64,000 bases of DNA from Borreliella spielmanii (GTDB lineage: Bacteria; Spirochaetota; Spirochaetia; Borreliales; Borreliaceae), in contig NZ_JACHFA010000001.1 of NCBI RefSeq assembly GCF_014201705.1, forward strand, positions 62,001-126,000. Reading direction: 5' to 3'. The position numbers and the translations under genes were made by a program. Position 1 is the stretch's first letter; each line of letters starts with the position of its first letter. Below are positions 10,316 through 20,065 of the stretch, piece by piece. Below the pieces are notes generated by a model. That model was given only the letters and a program-made list of their open reading frames with translations. It was not told where the DNA came from and did no database searches.

Positions 10316-10945
10316 ATGATTAATTATATGTTTAAAAGTGTCACTTTCCAAATAAGTTTAATTTTACTTATTTTAGTAACAGTCCTAAAAATAAATGCAT
10401 CGTCCAAATTTTATTATGCAGAACAATGGTATGTAATCTTTAACACTCAAATGAAAAAAAAACCTGAAAACTATAAAAAAAATATATTTTTTCTTCAAAA
10501 AGCCTTAAAATACCCATTTGGAAATCCAAAATACTCATTAACTAAAATAGAAACAAAAGAGCAGTGGATGAAATATAAACTTCTCTTCAAAATGCATGTA
10601 AATCTACTCCTAGTTAAGCAAAATTTACATTTGGGAGATTTATTCGATACAAGAAATTTATATTTTTTCAAAACTCCAGAAAAAAATGAAATTATTCTCA
10701 ATCTAGAAAAAGCAAAAAAATTGTATGAACTGGCAATTAACTACTACAATGAAGCACTAAAATACCATAAAAACCTTGAAAATTACAAATCTGTTAAACT
10801 AGAAAGCGATGGAATAACAAACTGGGAAAACGAATATCATAAAATTTCTCTTAAAGAGTTTGATTACTATGACATCATTAAAAAAGAACTCATGCGAATT
10901 GACGAAGCTAAAGCATTTTTTGAAAAAAGTCCAAACTATTATTAA
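10316..10945 (+). CDS. Unknown exported or membrane-anchored protein
   Basis: I do not recognise this 209 aa protein. Residues 8-28 form one hydrophobic segment (signal peptide or N-terminal anchor) ending near NASS. The rest is helical, rich in Lys, Tyr and Glu, with a stretch around residues 125-160 (LEKAKKLYELAINYYNEAL) that looks like one tetratricopeptide-type helix pair. It follows tmk by 13 bases and probably shares its transcript. Its last four bases overlap the end of the convergent thymidine kinase gene. It is likely a spirochete-specific periplasmic protein. Confidence 0.8.
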   Translation: MINYMFKSVTFQISLILLILVTVLKINASSKFYYAEQWYVIFNTQMKKKPENYKKNIFFLQKALKYPFGNPKYSLTKIETKEQWMKYKLLFKMHVNLLLVKQNLHLGDLFDTRNLYFFKTPEKNEIILNLEKAKKLYELAINYYNEALKYHKNLENYKSVKLESDGITNWENEYHKISLKEFDYYDIIKKELMRIDEAKAFFEKSPNYY

Positions 10946-11958
10946 AAAAATTCTTTGCCTTCTTTGGAAAAAAAAATTTTATTTATATAATCCTTATTTA
11001 AAGAAAACTTTAAAACAAGATCTTTAAAATTATCTTTACTTAAGATGCTATATTCTGAGAAAAGGGTTATTAACGCTCTTTCTGCTAAAAAAGGCAGTTC
11101 TAAAATATTTCTTAAAATTTCAGCTCTAAATTCATACCCTTTTTCACTATCTAAAGAATTTACAAAATTAGAATTTTCAGCATCGCTGCTTAATGATACA
11201 ATTTCATTTTCAAGAAATTTTTCATCTCCTTGTGAATACAACAAGGCGAATGGCTTTAAAAAAGAAAAAAAATACTCTTTACCCACAAGATAATGGTGCA
11301 TTGAGCATCTTGTAGCGTAATTTGGATAAATAGCAGATTCAATCTCTTCATCACCACCAACAATAAGCAAAGGATCAAAATAGGGAGCTGGGATTTCTTT
11401 ATTATTGTAAAAATAATACCTGTATGAAAAAAAAGATTCTTCCATACAATCAATATGCCCGCAATAAGCTCCAAGCTTATAAATCTTATCCGAATATTCT
11501 ACCAAAAGTTTAGCAGTATCATTAAAAGATTCTTTCCTAAAATTATAAAGTAATGTAGGCAATATAAATAAAATATTTTCATTTAACGAAATTTTATTTA
11601 AAACAAAAATTAAACGTTCATCATAAAAACATGCCTCATCAATAATAAAAGTACCACAATTAGGATTAGAAGCTATTAATTTTTCAATATCAAAAGAGCT
11701 ACTCGCAAAACCAATCTCATCAATTTTATCTTTTCCACCACCCCTATATGGTATTACATTTTCTGGATAATCTTGAAACCTCCTCTTGTCGAGAAAATTT
11801 CTAATAAAAAATACATTAACTCTATTCCTATTTCCTTTAATAATATTACCCAGCACCTTAAAAGATTTTTTTCTTACAACAAGCGAATCTTTATAAATTT
11901 TTGCAGCATATTCTGTTTTCCCGCTTCCCATAGGTCCAACTACAAGGATTAAATTCAT
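10942..11958 (-). CDS. tdk: Thymidine kinase (type II) with C-terminal extension
   Basis: Salvages thymidine to dTMP. From the Met at 11958 the protein is 338 aa with Walker A GPMGSGKT at residues 8-15, a Walker-B-like IIDEACF segment, and zinc-ligand cysteines in YCGHIDC and RCSMHH. Family members are usually about 190-220 aa; the remaining 110 or so C-terminal residues here are helical and unfamiliar. Start choice is uncertain: the frame is open to 12090, and a strong AGGAGG lies just before an in-frame TTG at 12042, which would add 28 residues. I prefer 11958 because family proteins begin right before the P-loop. The 3' end overlaps its convergent neighbour by 4 bases. Confidence 0.88.
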   Translation of the reverse strand: MNLILVVGPMGSGKTEYAAKIYKDSLVVRKKSFKVLGNIIKGNRNRVNVFFIRNFLDKRRFQDYPENVIPYRGGGKDKIDEIGFASSSFDIEKLIASNPNCGTFIIDEACFYDERLIFVLNKISLNENILFILPTLLYNFRKESFNDTAKLLVEYSDKIYKLGAYCGHIDCMEESFFSYRYYFYNNKEIPAPYFDPLLIVGGDEEIESAIYPNYATRCSMHHYLVGKEYFFSFLKPFALLYSQGDEKFLENEIVSLSSDAENSNFVNSLDSEKGYEFRAEILRNILELPFLAERALITLFSEYSILSKDNFKDLVLKFSLNKDYINKIFFSKEGKEFF

Positions 11959-12154
11959 TTTGATTTTAAAGTCAAAATGACTAATAGACACAATGTTATT
12001 AAATTTAATATCTTCTTTATTAGCAAAGTCTAAACAAAAGCCCAAAAATCCTCCTAAAGTAAACTTGAATTCAACTATACAAAAAAGCATAGCTAAAAAA
12101 CATTAATATTGAAAACCTAAAAATTAATAGTTGGTTTTTATTTGAAAGTTATCA

Positions 12155-13639
12155 TTAAAAAGAATAATAACTTTCAAAGCAATCATCATCCAACAAAGCT
12201 TTCTTTGTTTTTAATTTATCCTTCTCATAAATCTCAATATAATTAAATTTCTTAGAGCCATTAACCTTTCTATAAATTGAAACCAAACTTCCGCGCACAT
12301 AATTTTTAATTTCTACTAAATTAAACCCAAAATATTTTTTTTTATTTATCAAGCTTGATCTAATATCTAAAACAGAAATTTTTTCAAAAAATAAATTTAA
12401 AGCGGTGGGTAGAAAAAAATCTTTAATGTTAATTAAGAACAACTCCCTAATCCCAAGACTATTAAAATTGTAACCTAAATTATTAAAAATATTACACTTA
12501 AATGCATGTAAAGCAAAAGTATAAACATCTTTTTTATCAGGATATTGAACCTCAATCATATCAACGTAAGGATAAACAGAATAACTTATTTTATAACCAA
12601 GTAAACTATTCTCATAATAAACTGGAGACTTGTCTTTAAAATAAACTTTATTAAAATATTTATTATTTAAACTAAATTTATTACCAAAATCTACTATTCC
12701 TGAAAAAATACCTACTAAAACTCCATCTTTGAGTATAGCAATATTATTTTTATTATCAATAAAATAAATTCCTGACACTCTTTTATAATCTTCTAAAAAT
12801 TTACTCTTCATGTCGGGATCCTCTAAAAGATCATAAAACATTTTATATTCATTTATTGTATCAGGAGGAAATTTTTTAAAAATCTTATAAGCTTCAACGG
12901 GATCTAAAAGTTTGTATTTTAAAAAATAAATGCCATTAATCCCATTATATTCTTTAATTTTACCCTTAAGAAAAGAAAACAAAGAAACAGAATTGTCATA
13001 ATTAAAATCTGAATTTCTAAATATATAATTAATATTTTCAGTTGTAAAGAAAGAATCTTCTTTTGATCTAATGGTATTAAAAATGCTAAAAAAAAACCTA
13101 TCTTCTTTTAAAAACCACTTAAAAAATAAAAAATCATTACCATACAAGAAAAAAGCTTTGAATAAAATTTTTTTAAAATCATCTCCAAAGCTTTCAAGTC
13201 TTCCAGAAGCTTCAAGTCTCATGCAAATCAAATCTTTATCTATTTGCAATTCTTCATTTAAGTTCTCATACAAAGTAATAATTTCTTTATACATATTCTT
13301 ATTTTCATTTTGTCTTAAAAGCAACGCAAAATAACAAGTGTATACTTCTTTAAGAGTTATTGCTTTAAAATTATTAATATTAATTGCTTTTTTTAATAAG
13401 TAAATTCTATCTATTAAAGCAATATCCTCTTTTAATGCAATCTCATAAAGAGAGTCTGAGGCTAGCAAGTTGAAATCAAGAGATCCATAAATTAAATCAT
13501 TTCCTTTTTGGAAATTGGAAAAATTTTTAGACTCATTGAAAAGAATATTTGAAATATCTTCATCTTCTTTGATTAAAAATGCATTTAAGTTTATAGAAAT
13601 AAAAAGAATCAAAATCATCTTTAAATAAAACATAAACAC
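12155..13639 (-). CDS. Unknown exported protein downstream of ftsH
   Basis: Not recognised. The 494 aa protein begins with a signal peptide (about residues 1-22, hydrophobic core ending at LNAF). The first half is helical with repeat-like segments (residues about 60-260), the second half is beta-rich (about 290-480). No catalytic motif is visible. It starts 5 bases after the ftsH stop, so it is the last gene of the long minus-strand block and is translated together with ftsH. A periplasmic role is the only safe inference. Confidence 0.82.
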   Translation of the reverse strand: MFMFYLKMILILFISINLNAFLIKEDEDISNILFNESKNFSNFQKGNDLIYGSLDFNLLASDSLYEIALKEDIALIDRIYLLKKAININNFKAITLKEVYTCYFALLLRQNENKNMYKEIITLYENLNEELQIDKDLICMRLEASGRLESFGDDFKKILFKAFFLYGNDFLFFKWFLKEDRFFFSIFNTIRSKEDSFFTTENINYIFRNSDFNYDNSVSLFSFLKGKIKEYNGINGIYFLKYKLLDPVEAYKIFKKFPPDTINEYKMFYDLLEDPDMKSKFLEDYKRVSGIYFIDNKNNIAILKDGVLVGIFSGIVDFGNKFSLNNKYFNKVYFKDKSPVYYENSLLGYKISYSVYPYVDMIEVQYPDKKDVYTFALHAFKCNIFNNLGYNFNSLGIRELFLINIKDFFLPTALNLFFEKISVLDIRSSLINKKKYFGFNLVEIKNYVRGSLVSIYRKVNGSKKFNYIEIYEKDKLKTKKALLDDDCFESYYSF

Positions 13640-13644
13640 TTACC

Positions 13645-15564
13645 CTAACCTTTTATATCTTCCTCCTTTACTTCTTTTGCCGTAGACTCTACCGCAAATA
13701 ACTCGTATTCATCTTTACTAGCTTCAAAACCCAAAAGCTCTCTTACTTCTTTGTCTGTTAAAGTTTCCTTTAAAACAAGTTCCTTTGCAAGCTTAACAAG
13801 TTGATCCTTATGCTTTACAAGAATATCTGATGCCTCTTTTAAACATTCTTCAAGTATTCTTTTTACCTCTCTGTCAACTTTATCAGCAGTATTCTCAGAA
13901 TAAGCCTTAGACTTTGAAAACTCTTTTGGAAGAAAAATGGGTGCTTCATCATCTACTAAAAATATTGGCCCAACTTCTTCGCCCATTCCCCACTCCGTAA
14001 CCATTTTTTTAGCCAAACTAGTAGCTTGCATTAAATCATTTTGAACACCCGCCGTTGTAACACCCAAATTTATTTGCTCGCTAGCATAACCACCATAACA
14101 TATCTTTATTTTATCAAGAATTTGATGTTTGTTTATCGAAAGTCTATCTTCTCTTGGAAGCGAAAATGCAACACCAAGCGCTCTACCTCTTGGAATAATA
14201 GTGACCTTGTGTAATGGATCAGCATGTTCAAGATAATAATGAAGCAAAGCATGGCCTGCCTCGTGATAAGCTGTCTCAAGCTTTTGTTTATCAGTAATAG
14301 TCATAGATTTTTTTGCAACTCCCATCAATATTTTGTCTCTGGCCTCTTCCATATCCTTCATTAAAATTTCATCTTGATTATTCCTTGCAGCTATTAAAGC
14401 TGCTTCATTAATTAAATTTGCAAGATCAGCACCACTAGCTCCAGGAGTAGCTCTTGCTATTACCTGTAAATTAATATTTTTTGAAAGCTTTGTTTTTGAA
14501 GAATGAATATTTAATATTGCCTCTCTTTCTTTAATATCAGGCAAAGAAACTGTCACTTGCCTATCAAATCGTCCAGGCCTAAGCAAAGCAGAGTCAAGAA
14601 CATCAGGACGATTTGTAGCGGCCATAACAATTACATTAGTATGCGTTCCAAATCCATCCATTTCAACCAATAGCTGATTAAGAGTTTGCTCTCTTTCATC
14701 ATGACCACCGCCAAGTCCTGCACCACGACTTCTACCAACAGCATCAAGCTCATCAATAAAAATGATGCATGGAGAATTTTTCCTAGCATTATCAAATAAA
14801 TCTCTAACACGACTTGCTCCAACTCCAACAAACATTTCAACAAAATCAGAACCTGACATGTGAAAAAAACTAACCCCAGCCTCACCAGCAACAGCTTTGG
14901 CAAGTAAAGTCTTACCGGTACCCGGAGAGCCAACCAAAAGTACTCCTTTTGGAATTTTAGCACCTATTTTTTCAAATTTTTTTGGATTTTTAAGAAATTC
15001 AACAACTTCACGAAGCTCTTGCTTAACCTCTTCTTGACCAGCCACATCTTTAAAGGTAATTTTATTTTTTCCAGCTTCATACTTTTGAGCATTACTTTTC
15101 CCAAATGTAAAAACTTTTCCACCACCACCTTGAGTTTGACGAAATATAAAGAAAAAGAAAATAAAAAATAAAATCCACGGCAAAGTTTGCAATAAAACTC
15201 CAATCAAAGAAGCTTGGCTTTTACCAGAGCTAAGCTCAACTTTTTTACTCTTTAGTTCTGAAAGTAGATTTATATCAAGATAGGGAATACTGGTAGAAAA
15301 ATAAGATTTTACAAAGTTAGAACCCTTGACAACAAATTGAATCAGATTTTTATCAATTATTACTACAGACTCAACTAGACCATTGTCCAAATAACTCTGA
15401 AAAGTGCTATAAGGAACATTTTTATAGCTTTCCCCTCCCCTTACAAAATATGACATAAATATTGCTGAAATTAAAAAAATAACAACAAGCCCTAAAATCC
15501 AATTTTTATTTTTCTTTTTGTTATTAGATTTTCCATTATTATTCATATTACTATTGCCATTCAT
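13645..15564 (-). CDS. ftsH: ATP-dependent zinc metalloprotease FtsH
   Basis: Membrane-bound AAA+ protease that degrades damaged membrane proteins and regulators. 639 aa. Two transmembrane segments (about 22-41 and 121-141) flank a periplasmic domain. The AAA module has Walker A GSPGTGKT (212-219), Walker [10 protein letters not shown] (about 267-275) and the second region of homology ([20 protein letters not shown]). The zinc site HEAGH is at 434-438, and the C-terminal part is the protease domain. The N-terminus is rich in Asn/Lys. The start overlaps the tilS end by 4 bases, as in many bacteria where tilS and ftsH are neighbours. Confidence 0.98.
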   Translation of the reverse strand: MNGNSNMNNNGKSNNKKKNKNWILGLVVIFLISAIFMSYFVRGGESYKNVPYSTFQSYLDNGLVESVVIIDKNLIQFVVKGSNFVKSYFSTSIPYLDINLLSELKSKKVELSSGKSQASLIGVLLQTLPWILFFIFFFFIFRQTQGGGGKVFTFGKSNAQKYEAGKNKITFKDVAGQEEVKQELREVVEFLKNPKKFEKIGAKIPKGVLLVGSPGTGKTLLAKAVAGEAGVSFFHMSGSDFVEMFVGVGASRVRDLFDNARKNSPCIIFIDELDAVGRSRGAGLGGGHDEREQTLNQLLVEMDGFGTHTNVIVMAATNRPDVLDSALLRPGRFDRQVTVSLPDIKEREAILNIHSSKTKLSKNINLQVIARATPGASGADLANLINEAALIAARNNQDEILMKDMEEARDKILMGVAKKSMTITDKQKLETAYHEAGHALLHYYLEHADPLHKVTIIPRGRALGVAFSLPREDRLSINKHQILDKIKICYGGYASEQINLGVTTAGVQNDLMQATSLAKKMVTEWGMGEEVGPIFLVDDEAPIFLPKEFSKSKAYSENTADKVDREVKRILEECLKEASDILVKHKDQLVKLAKELVLKETLTDKEVRELLGFEASKDEYELFAVESTAKEVKEEDIKG

Positions 15565-16883
15565 TCCTTTAAAAGCCCTCCAATCAAAGATATACTAATT
15601 TTTTTAAGAATGCTTTTTTCACTCCATACTAAGTTTAAAGTATTTAAATCAATAACTCCGATTAACCTGTTATCTAGTGCTAACAATATTAAATAAATCG
15701 GATTACACCTTATAAACTTAGAAAAAAACTTTTTTGCTTTCAACTTATCCTTAAAAAATTTATGTCTAAACTCATAAGAACAACATTTTAACCTTGATAC
15801 AGAAGCTGTATCGCACTCTAAACATTTTAGCAAAATCTTACCTAAAGATAAACTATGCCATTTACCAACTTCTAAAATAAAATCAAAAGGTTTGTAAAAT
15901 TTTTCATCCCTTTTAAAAATTAAATTAATTTTATTATGCCTTTTTTCTAAAAAAAAATCATTGGTTTTTAACAAAACATTATTTTTCTTTCTATTAATCT
16001 CTACTTTAAACATTTCATTAAGAGCTTTATAAGAAATTTTAGTTACAATTCCCTCTGAATTTAAAATTTTAAAAATCAATCTAAACACTAAATACTTAGG
16101 GAAATCTAAAAAAGTTTTTATATCAAAAGAATAATAGTATTTACCTTTCTCAACAGGAAAAAATTCATCTTTTTCAAAATAATTTGCAAATTCCTTTGAA
16201 AATTCAGATATCCTTTTAAGACATTTTTCATATCCTTTAAAAACCTTTCCTATAGAGGGTAGCAAATTATTTCTAACTCTATTTCTTAGGTATAAATTTT
16301 GAGAATTTGTACTATCAACAAAAACTCTAATATTATTCAAAGATAAAAAATTTTCAATTTCTAGTCTTGAAACTTCTAGCAAGGGTCTTATAATATTTCC
16401 ATTGACACTAGGAATACCTGCAAGGCCATCCAAAAAAGATCCTTGAAAAAATCTCATAATTATTGTTTCAATTTGATCGTTCTCGTTATGAGCAAGCGCA
16501 ATATAATTTGCATCATTTTCTTTAAGAGCATTTTCTAAAGCATTATATCTACATTTCCTTGCAAGCTCTTCAATAGATACTCCCAGCCTAATTGCTTCAC
16601 TTTTTATATCTATATCACATTTCTTAATTTGTAAAGCAATGTTATAAAAATCACAAAACTCCTTTACATGCTCTATTTCTTGATTTTGTTCATTATCAGC
16701 TCTGATAAAATGAGCAAAATAAAATGCAACAATATTATTTCTCAAATAATATTTTAAATTCAACAATAAAGTTGTAGAATCAGTCCCTCCAGAAAAAGCA
16801 ACAATAACACGACTTTTATTTAAAGAATTTTTTTTATAAAATTCATCTATTTTAATTTGTATATTATCGTCTAAAAAATGCAT
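15561..16883 (-). CDS. tilS: tRNA(Ile)-lysidine synthase TilS
   Basis: Adds lysine to cytidine-34 of the CAU-anticodon isoleucine tRNA so that it reads AUA, an essential step in an organism that uses AUA heavily. 440 aa. The PP-loop SGGTDS is at residues 31-36 and the ALAHNENDQIET(I) segment near 130-140 is the second conserved site. The C-terminal third matches the tRNA-binding extension in length but is poorly conserved. One-base overlap with pth upstream and four-base overlap with ftsH downstream indicate coupled translation. Confidence 0.95.
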   Translation of the reverse strand: MHFLDDNIQIKIDEFYKKNSLNKSRVIVAFSGGTDSTTLLLNLKYYLRNNIVAFYFAHFIRADNEQNQEIEHVKEFCDFYNIALQIKKCDIDIKSEAIRLGVSIEELARKCRYNALENALKENDANYIALAHNENDQIETIIMRFFQGSFLDGLAGIPSVNGNIIRPLLEVSRLEIENFLSLNNIRVFVDSTNSQNLYLRNRVRNNLLPSIGKVFKGYEKCLKRISEFSKEFANYFEKDEFFPVEKGKYYYSFDIKTFLDFPKYLVFRLIFKILNSEGIVTKISYKALNEMFKVEINRKKNNVLLKTNDFFLEKRHNKINLIFKRDEKFYKPFDFILEVGKWHSLSLGKILLKCLECDTASVSRLKCCSYEFRHKFFKDKLKAKKFFSKFIRCNPIYLILLALDNRLIGVIDLNTLNLVWSEKSILKKISISLIGGLLKE

Positions 16884-17449
16884 TAAAAATTACTAGAATT
16901 TATTTTTTGAACCTTATTTTTAAAATTTGCCTCACTAATATCAATTACCTCATCACTTAAAAAATCATACAATTTTTCAAGCCTATCTATTTCGTCCTTG
17001 CAAAATCTAGAAAGAACAAAGCTCTTTATGTCCCGCATAACATTATTTCCAACTCCAATATAAAGTCTACTGTAATTAGAGCTTCCAAGAACACTTGAAA
17101 TCGACTTAAGACCATTATGAGTAGACATACTGCCTCGCTCTTTAAGTCTGCATTTCCCCAAAGGAAGATCAACATTATCAAGAACCACTAATAAATTCTT
17201 TACGCACATATAAAAATCTGAAAATATCGAAGGAAATAAAGATCCGCTTAAATTCATATAAGTTAATGGCTTAACCAAAACTACTCGTCTAGAAATCATT
17301 CTTAACTCTGAATATTCATATTTTTTTTTTCTCTTTAAGCAAAGGCCGTTCTTAGAAACAATTTTATCTAAAAGAGAAAAACCAACATTATGTCTGGTTA
17401 AAGAAAATTCTAATCCAGGGTTTCCTAATCCAAGTATTAACAACCCCAT
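16883..17449 (-). CDS. pth: Peptidyl-tRNA hydrolase
   Basis: Releases tRNA from peptidyl-tRNA dropped by ribosomes. 188 aa, normal length. Conserved features are LGLGNPG (6-12), the catalytic-histidine motif TRHNVGF with His20, KPLTYMNLSG, the DLPLG segment and HNGLKS. It lies 4 bases after rplY, an order (rplY-pth) seen in many bacteria, and it shares one base with tilS. Confidence 0.97.
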   Translation of the reverse strand: MGLLILGLGNPGLEFSLTRHNVGFSLLDKIVSKNGLCLKRKKKYEYSELRMISRRVVLVKPLTYMNLSGSLFPSIFSDFYMCVKNLLVVLDNVDLPLGKCRLKERGSMSTHNGLKSISSVLGSSNYSRLYIGVGNNVMRDIKSFVLSRFCKDEIDRLEKLYDFLSDEVIDISEANFKNKVQKINSSNF

Positions 17450-17453
17450 AAAA

Positions 17454-18002
17454 TCACTTTATAATAACAACTTCCAAATTCTCATCACTTTCTGCAAGCC
17501 TAACATTAGAAGGCAATAGAAGATCTTTAAGAAGGACTCTATCTCCTTTGTTAACAGGAGTTAAATCAAGCTCTATGAATTCTGGCAAATCTAAGGGTAA
17601 AGACCTTACCTTAACTTGCTCTTTTAAAACAGTCAAAATTCCACCCTCTTTAACCCCAATAGAAGCCCCAATAAGCTTAATAGGAATATACTTTTCAAGC
17701 TCAACTCGCTTATCTACTTCGTAAAAATCAATATGATAAATGAGCTTGCTGGCAATATTTTCTGCAACATCTTTAACAAAAACACATCTTTCAAACTTGC
17801 CGTCATCTAATATCAAGACAGTATTATCTGTAAACTTTGCAAATTTTTTATTAAATTCACTACTATTAATTTTTAAATGCAAAACATCATTGCCCTGTCC
17901 ATAAACAACAGCCGGTATTTCACATTTAGCCCTTATTCTGCGAGCATTAGAAGACCCAAAGCTTGACCTATACTTACAACTTAAAACCCTGCTATTTTCC
18001 AC
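17454..18002 (-). CDS. rplY: Ribosomal protein L25 (Ctc form)
   Basis: 5S-rRNA-binding large-subunit protein of the long, two-domain Ctc type: an N-terminal L25 domain (about 1-95, with IPAVVYG) and a C-terminal TL5-like domain (about 96-182). The frame is open further upstream, but those codons run through tRNA-Gln, so they are not coding. The GTG at 18002 sits 7 bases after AGGAG and gives 182 aa, the length expected for the family. The start is only 23 bases from the mature 3' end of tRNA-Gln, so tRNA processing probably makes the 5' end of this mRNA. Confidence 0.95.
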   Translation of the reverse strand: MENSRVLSCKYRSSFGSSNARRIRAKCEIPAVVYGQGNDVLHLKINSSEFNKKFAKFTDNTVLILDDGKFERCVFVKDVAENIASKLIYHIDFYEVDKRVELEKYIPIKLIGASIGVKEGGILTVLKEQVKVRSLPLDLPEFIELDLTPVNKGDRVLLKDLLLPSNVRLAESDENLEVVIIK

Positions 18003-18025
18003 CAAAAAACTCCTAATATAAAATA

Positions 18026-18097
18026 CTGGGACGGAAGGATTCGAACCCTCGAATGACTGGACCAAAACCAGTTGACTTACCGCTTGTCGACGTCCCA
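18026..18097 (-). tRNA. tRNA-Gln (anticodon TTG)
   Basis: A 72-base cloverleaf on the minus strand. Acceptor arms TGGGACG and CGTCCCA, anticodon stem ACTGG/CCAGT with the 7-base loop TTTTGGT (anticodon TTG), and a T-arm with GGTTCGAATCC. CCA is not encoded. It lies directly before rplY in the same orientation and behind a near-consensus promoter. Confidence 0.96.
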
Positions 18098-18122
18098 AAT
18101 ACCTTAATACTTACAATTGACA

Positions 18123-18151
18123 AGCATACAAGATACAACACGCTTTGTCAA
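18123..18151 (-). promoter_or_regulatory. Promoter for tRNA-Gln and rplY
   Basis: Minus-strand -35 TTGACA (18146-18151), 17-base spacer, -10 TATGCT (18123-18128). Transcription would start near 18116, about 19 bases before the tRNA. The -35 is only 8 bases past the spoVG stop, so spoVG and the tRNA-rplY-pth-tilS-ftsH group can be transcribed separately. Confidence 0.75.
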
Positions 18152-18158
18152 TAATTAT

Positions 18159-18452
18159 CTAAAAATCTAATTCAAGCTCAAAATCAGCTGGATTTTCTCT
18201 TATATATTCCTTAAAAATAGAAGTTTGCAAAGTTTTTCTAAAATCCTGACTAATAGGGTGTACAATATCTTTATACTCACCAACTCTGGTCCTTCTGTTA
18301 GGCATAGCAATAAATACTCCCTTTTGCCCTTTAATAACTCTAATATTATGAAGAACTAAGCAATTGTCAAAAGTAACTGCAACATATGCTAATAACTTAG
18401 AGCCAGAATTTTTACCTTCAACTTTCTTAATCCTCATGTCTGTAATATCCAC
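18159..18452 (-). CDS. spoVG: SpoVG nucleic-acid-binding regulator
   Basis: Small (97 aa) DNA- and RNA-binding protein; in Borrelia burgdorferi SpoVG is known to bind specific sites and affect other genes. The N-terminus [11 protein letters not shown], the [13 protein letters not shown](C)[11 protein letters not shown] segment region and the [11 protein letters not shown] motif are typical. The start is GTG at 18452 with an excellent GGGAGG seven bases before it. It stands alone: 103 bases separate it from rsfS and a new promoter follows it. Confidence 0.96.
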   Translation of the reverse strand: MDITDMRIKKVEGKNSGSKLLAYVAVTFDNCLVLHNIRVIKGQKGVFIAMPNRRTRVGEYKDIVHPISQDFRKTLQTSIFKEYIRENPADFELELDF

Positions 18453-18555
18453 TTATAAGCCTCCCGCAAAAAGTACATAACTTAAATCTAAAATATTTTC
18501 TATTTTTTGTAAACATGTTTTTATGATATTTTTAGTTTTTTTAATTAAACAATAA

Positions 18556-18906
18556 TTAAGGATAAATAACAATTCCTTTGGACCATATTTTTTCAAGCTC
18601 ATAGTATTCTCTAGACTTTTCACTCATTAAATGAATTACCAAATTTCCACCTGAAACAACAGTCCAGTCATAAACCAATCCTTTTCCTTGAACGTTAAGA
18701 TTAATTTTTTTTTCTTTAAAAAATTTAACTATCTTATCAAGATACAAAGCTTCCATCTGCTTAAATGATACAAAAGTAGCTATTATAAAAAAATCCGTCC
18801 AATTGCAAACATCGCTAACATTAATACCTATAACATCAATTCCATTAAAATCGCTTATTATTTTACATAAAGCATTAATGTCACTTGCTTTTAACATATC
18901 TTCCAT
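18556..18906 (-). CDS. rsfS: Ribosomal silencing factor RsfS
   Basis: Binds ribosomal protein L14 and blocks joining of the ribosomal subunits when nutrients are short. 116 aa from the ATG at 18906 (AGGAG ends 9 bases before it; a TTG one codon earlier is the alternative). Family features are DVIGINVSDVCNWTDFFIIAT, a segment like the (D)YFVIATG motif, and the VYDWTVVSGGNLVIHLM stretch that matches the W-(V/L)-L-x-D-(Y/F)-G-D-V-V-V-H-I-F motif in diverged form. It starts inside the end of the LCP-like gene (26-base overlap). The nadD-rsfS neighbourhood is conserved in bacteria. Confidence 0.9.
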   Translation of the reverse strand: MEDMLKASDINALCKIISDFNGIDVIGINVSDVCNWTDFFIIATFVSFKQMEALYLDKIVKFFKEKKINLNVQGKGLVYDWTVVSGGNLVIHLMSEKSREYYELEKIWSKGIVIYP

Positions 18907-20065
18907 CAAAATCGTCTCCTAAAACAACTATTACATCGGGATTAATATCAAGATTATCAAGCCCTAACAATTTTTTAGTTTGAACTTCAGAAATTGGCTT
19001 AATATTTGTAGTTTTAATTGCCTCCCCAACTCTAACAGCCATTTCTAAATTATCTGAATTATTTATAATCAAGGTATTTTTATAGGAATTTTTATCTGCA
19101 TTACCAAATTTTAAAACTTTAAATTTTAAAGAATTAAAAATATTTGCTGTTTTTTTTGCAAGTCCAACAACTTTTGTTCCATTTAAAACAACAATCTTTA
19201 CTATCTCTTCTAAACCTTCATTAATCAATTCTTTATTCAATTTATCTACTGATTCTTTTAAAATAGCACCTCCATAATAAGGAAAAACAACTTTTATTAA
19301 ATTATTATTATGATCCTTAAAAATCTCTTCTTGACCTTTAATATTAATAGAAATAATTTTATTATTATTTATTTTATAATTTTTAACAATATACTTAAAA
19401 ACAACCTCTGAAAGGTTAGTATCTAACATGGAATATATTTTAAAAAAAATTTCATTTTCAATGCCAAAATCTGAAATCTGAAAAAGAAGTTTTTTAAAAA
19501 ATTCTTTAAAAAACTCGCATCTCTCTTCAAACTGATTAACGTCATTAAAATATCTCAAATAATCATAAGCTTTATCACCATCAAAATTGGAAGTACCAGA
19601 GGGTATTAAAATAGAATCCTCAAAACTATAAACTTTCACTGGGTTTTTAACAAGAAGTCTAATCCCTCCTAAATAATCAACAAGTCTAACAAAATTTTCT
19701 TTTTGAAAACGAATATAATAATCTGATTCATGGGATAATTGTGTATAAATTTTAGATAAAAATTTATTAAAAGAATTTTTTTTATAAAGATCTTTAAACC
19801 AAGATACATTACCTTTTAAATCTTCATATCCAGTATGAATTGGAATATCTAAAAAACCAAGATTTCCTGTTTTTATATTAATAAAAATTTCTTGCATACT
19901 TACAAGATTTTTGTTAAGATCTTCTACTAGAAATAAAAAACTAATATTGTTCTTTGTATTAAGCTCAAAGTAAACTAGTTCCTTTTTCGAACTTCTAATA
20001 AAAAAAATTACTACACCCGCTATTATCAAAACAATTAAAACTAAAAAAATTAAATCCTTTCTCAA
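18881..20065 (-). CDS. LytR-CpsA-Psr (LCP)-like protein with LytR_C domain
   Basis: 394 aa with an N-terminal membrane anchor (about 5-25). Residues about 125-215 resemble an LCP domain: [19 protein letters not shown], then [22 protein letters not shown]. Residues about 295-385 look like the LytR_C domain ([16 protein letters not shown], then a central GNAD). LCP enzymes normally move polymers from undecaprenyl-pyrophosphate carriers to the wall. The usual arginine motifs R-x-D-T and I-P-R-D are not visible, so phosphate binding may be lost. It overlaps nadD by 4 bases and rsfS by 26. Activity is unproven; the family link is moderately sure. Confidence 0.72.
   Translation of the reverse strand: MRKDLIFLVLIVLIIAGVVIFFIRSSKKELVYFELNTKNNISFLFLVEDLNKNLVSMQEIFINIKTGNLGFLDIPIHTGYEDLKGNVSWFKDLYKKNSFNKFLSKIYTQLSHESDYYIRFQKENFVRLVDYLGGIRLLVKNPVKVYSFEDSILIPSGTSNFDGDKAYDYLRYFNDVNQFEERCEFFKEFFKKLLFQISDFGIENEIFFKIYSMLDTNLSEVVFKYIVKNYKINNNKIISINIKGQEEIFKDHNNNLIKVVFPYYGGAILKESVDKLNKELINEGLEEIVKIVVLNGTKVVGLAKKTANIFNSLKFKVLKFGNADKNSYKNTLIINNSDNLEMAVRVGEAIKTTNIKPISEVQTKKLLGLDNLDINPDVIVVLGDDFDGRYVKSK

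Noticed and set aside
14631..15121. Open frames overlapping ftsH on the same strand (14631-14963 and 14964-15203)
   Set aside because: They are out-of-frame shadows of ftsH with unnatural composition.
18003..18098. Longer rplY reading frame starting at 18098
   Set aside because: The extra codons run through the tRNA-Gln gene and there is a good GTG start with AGGAG at 18002.
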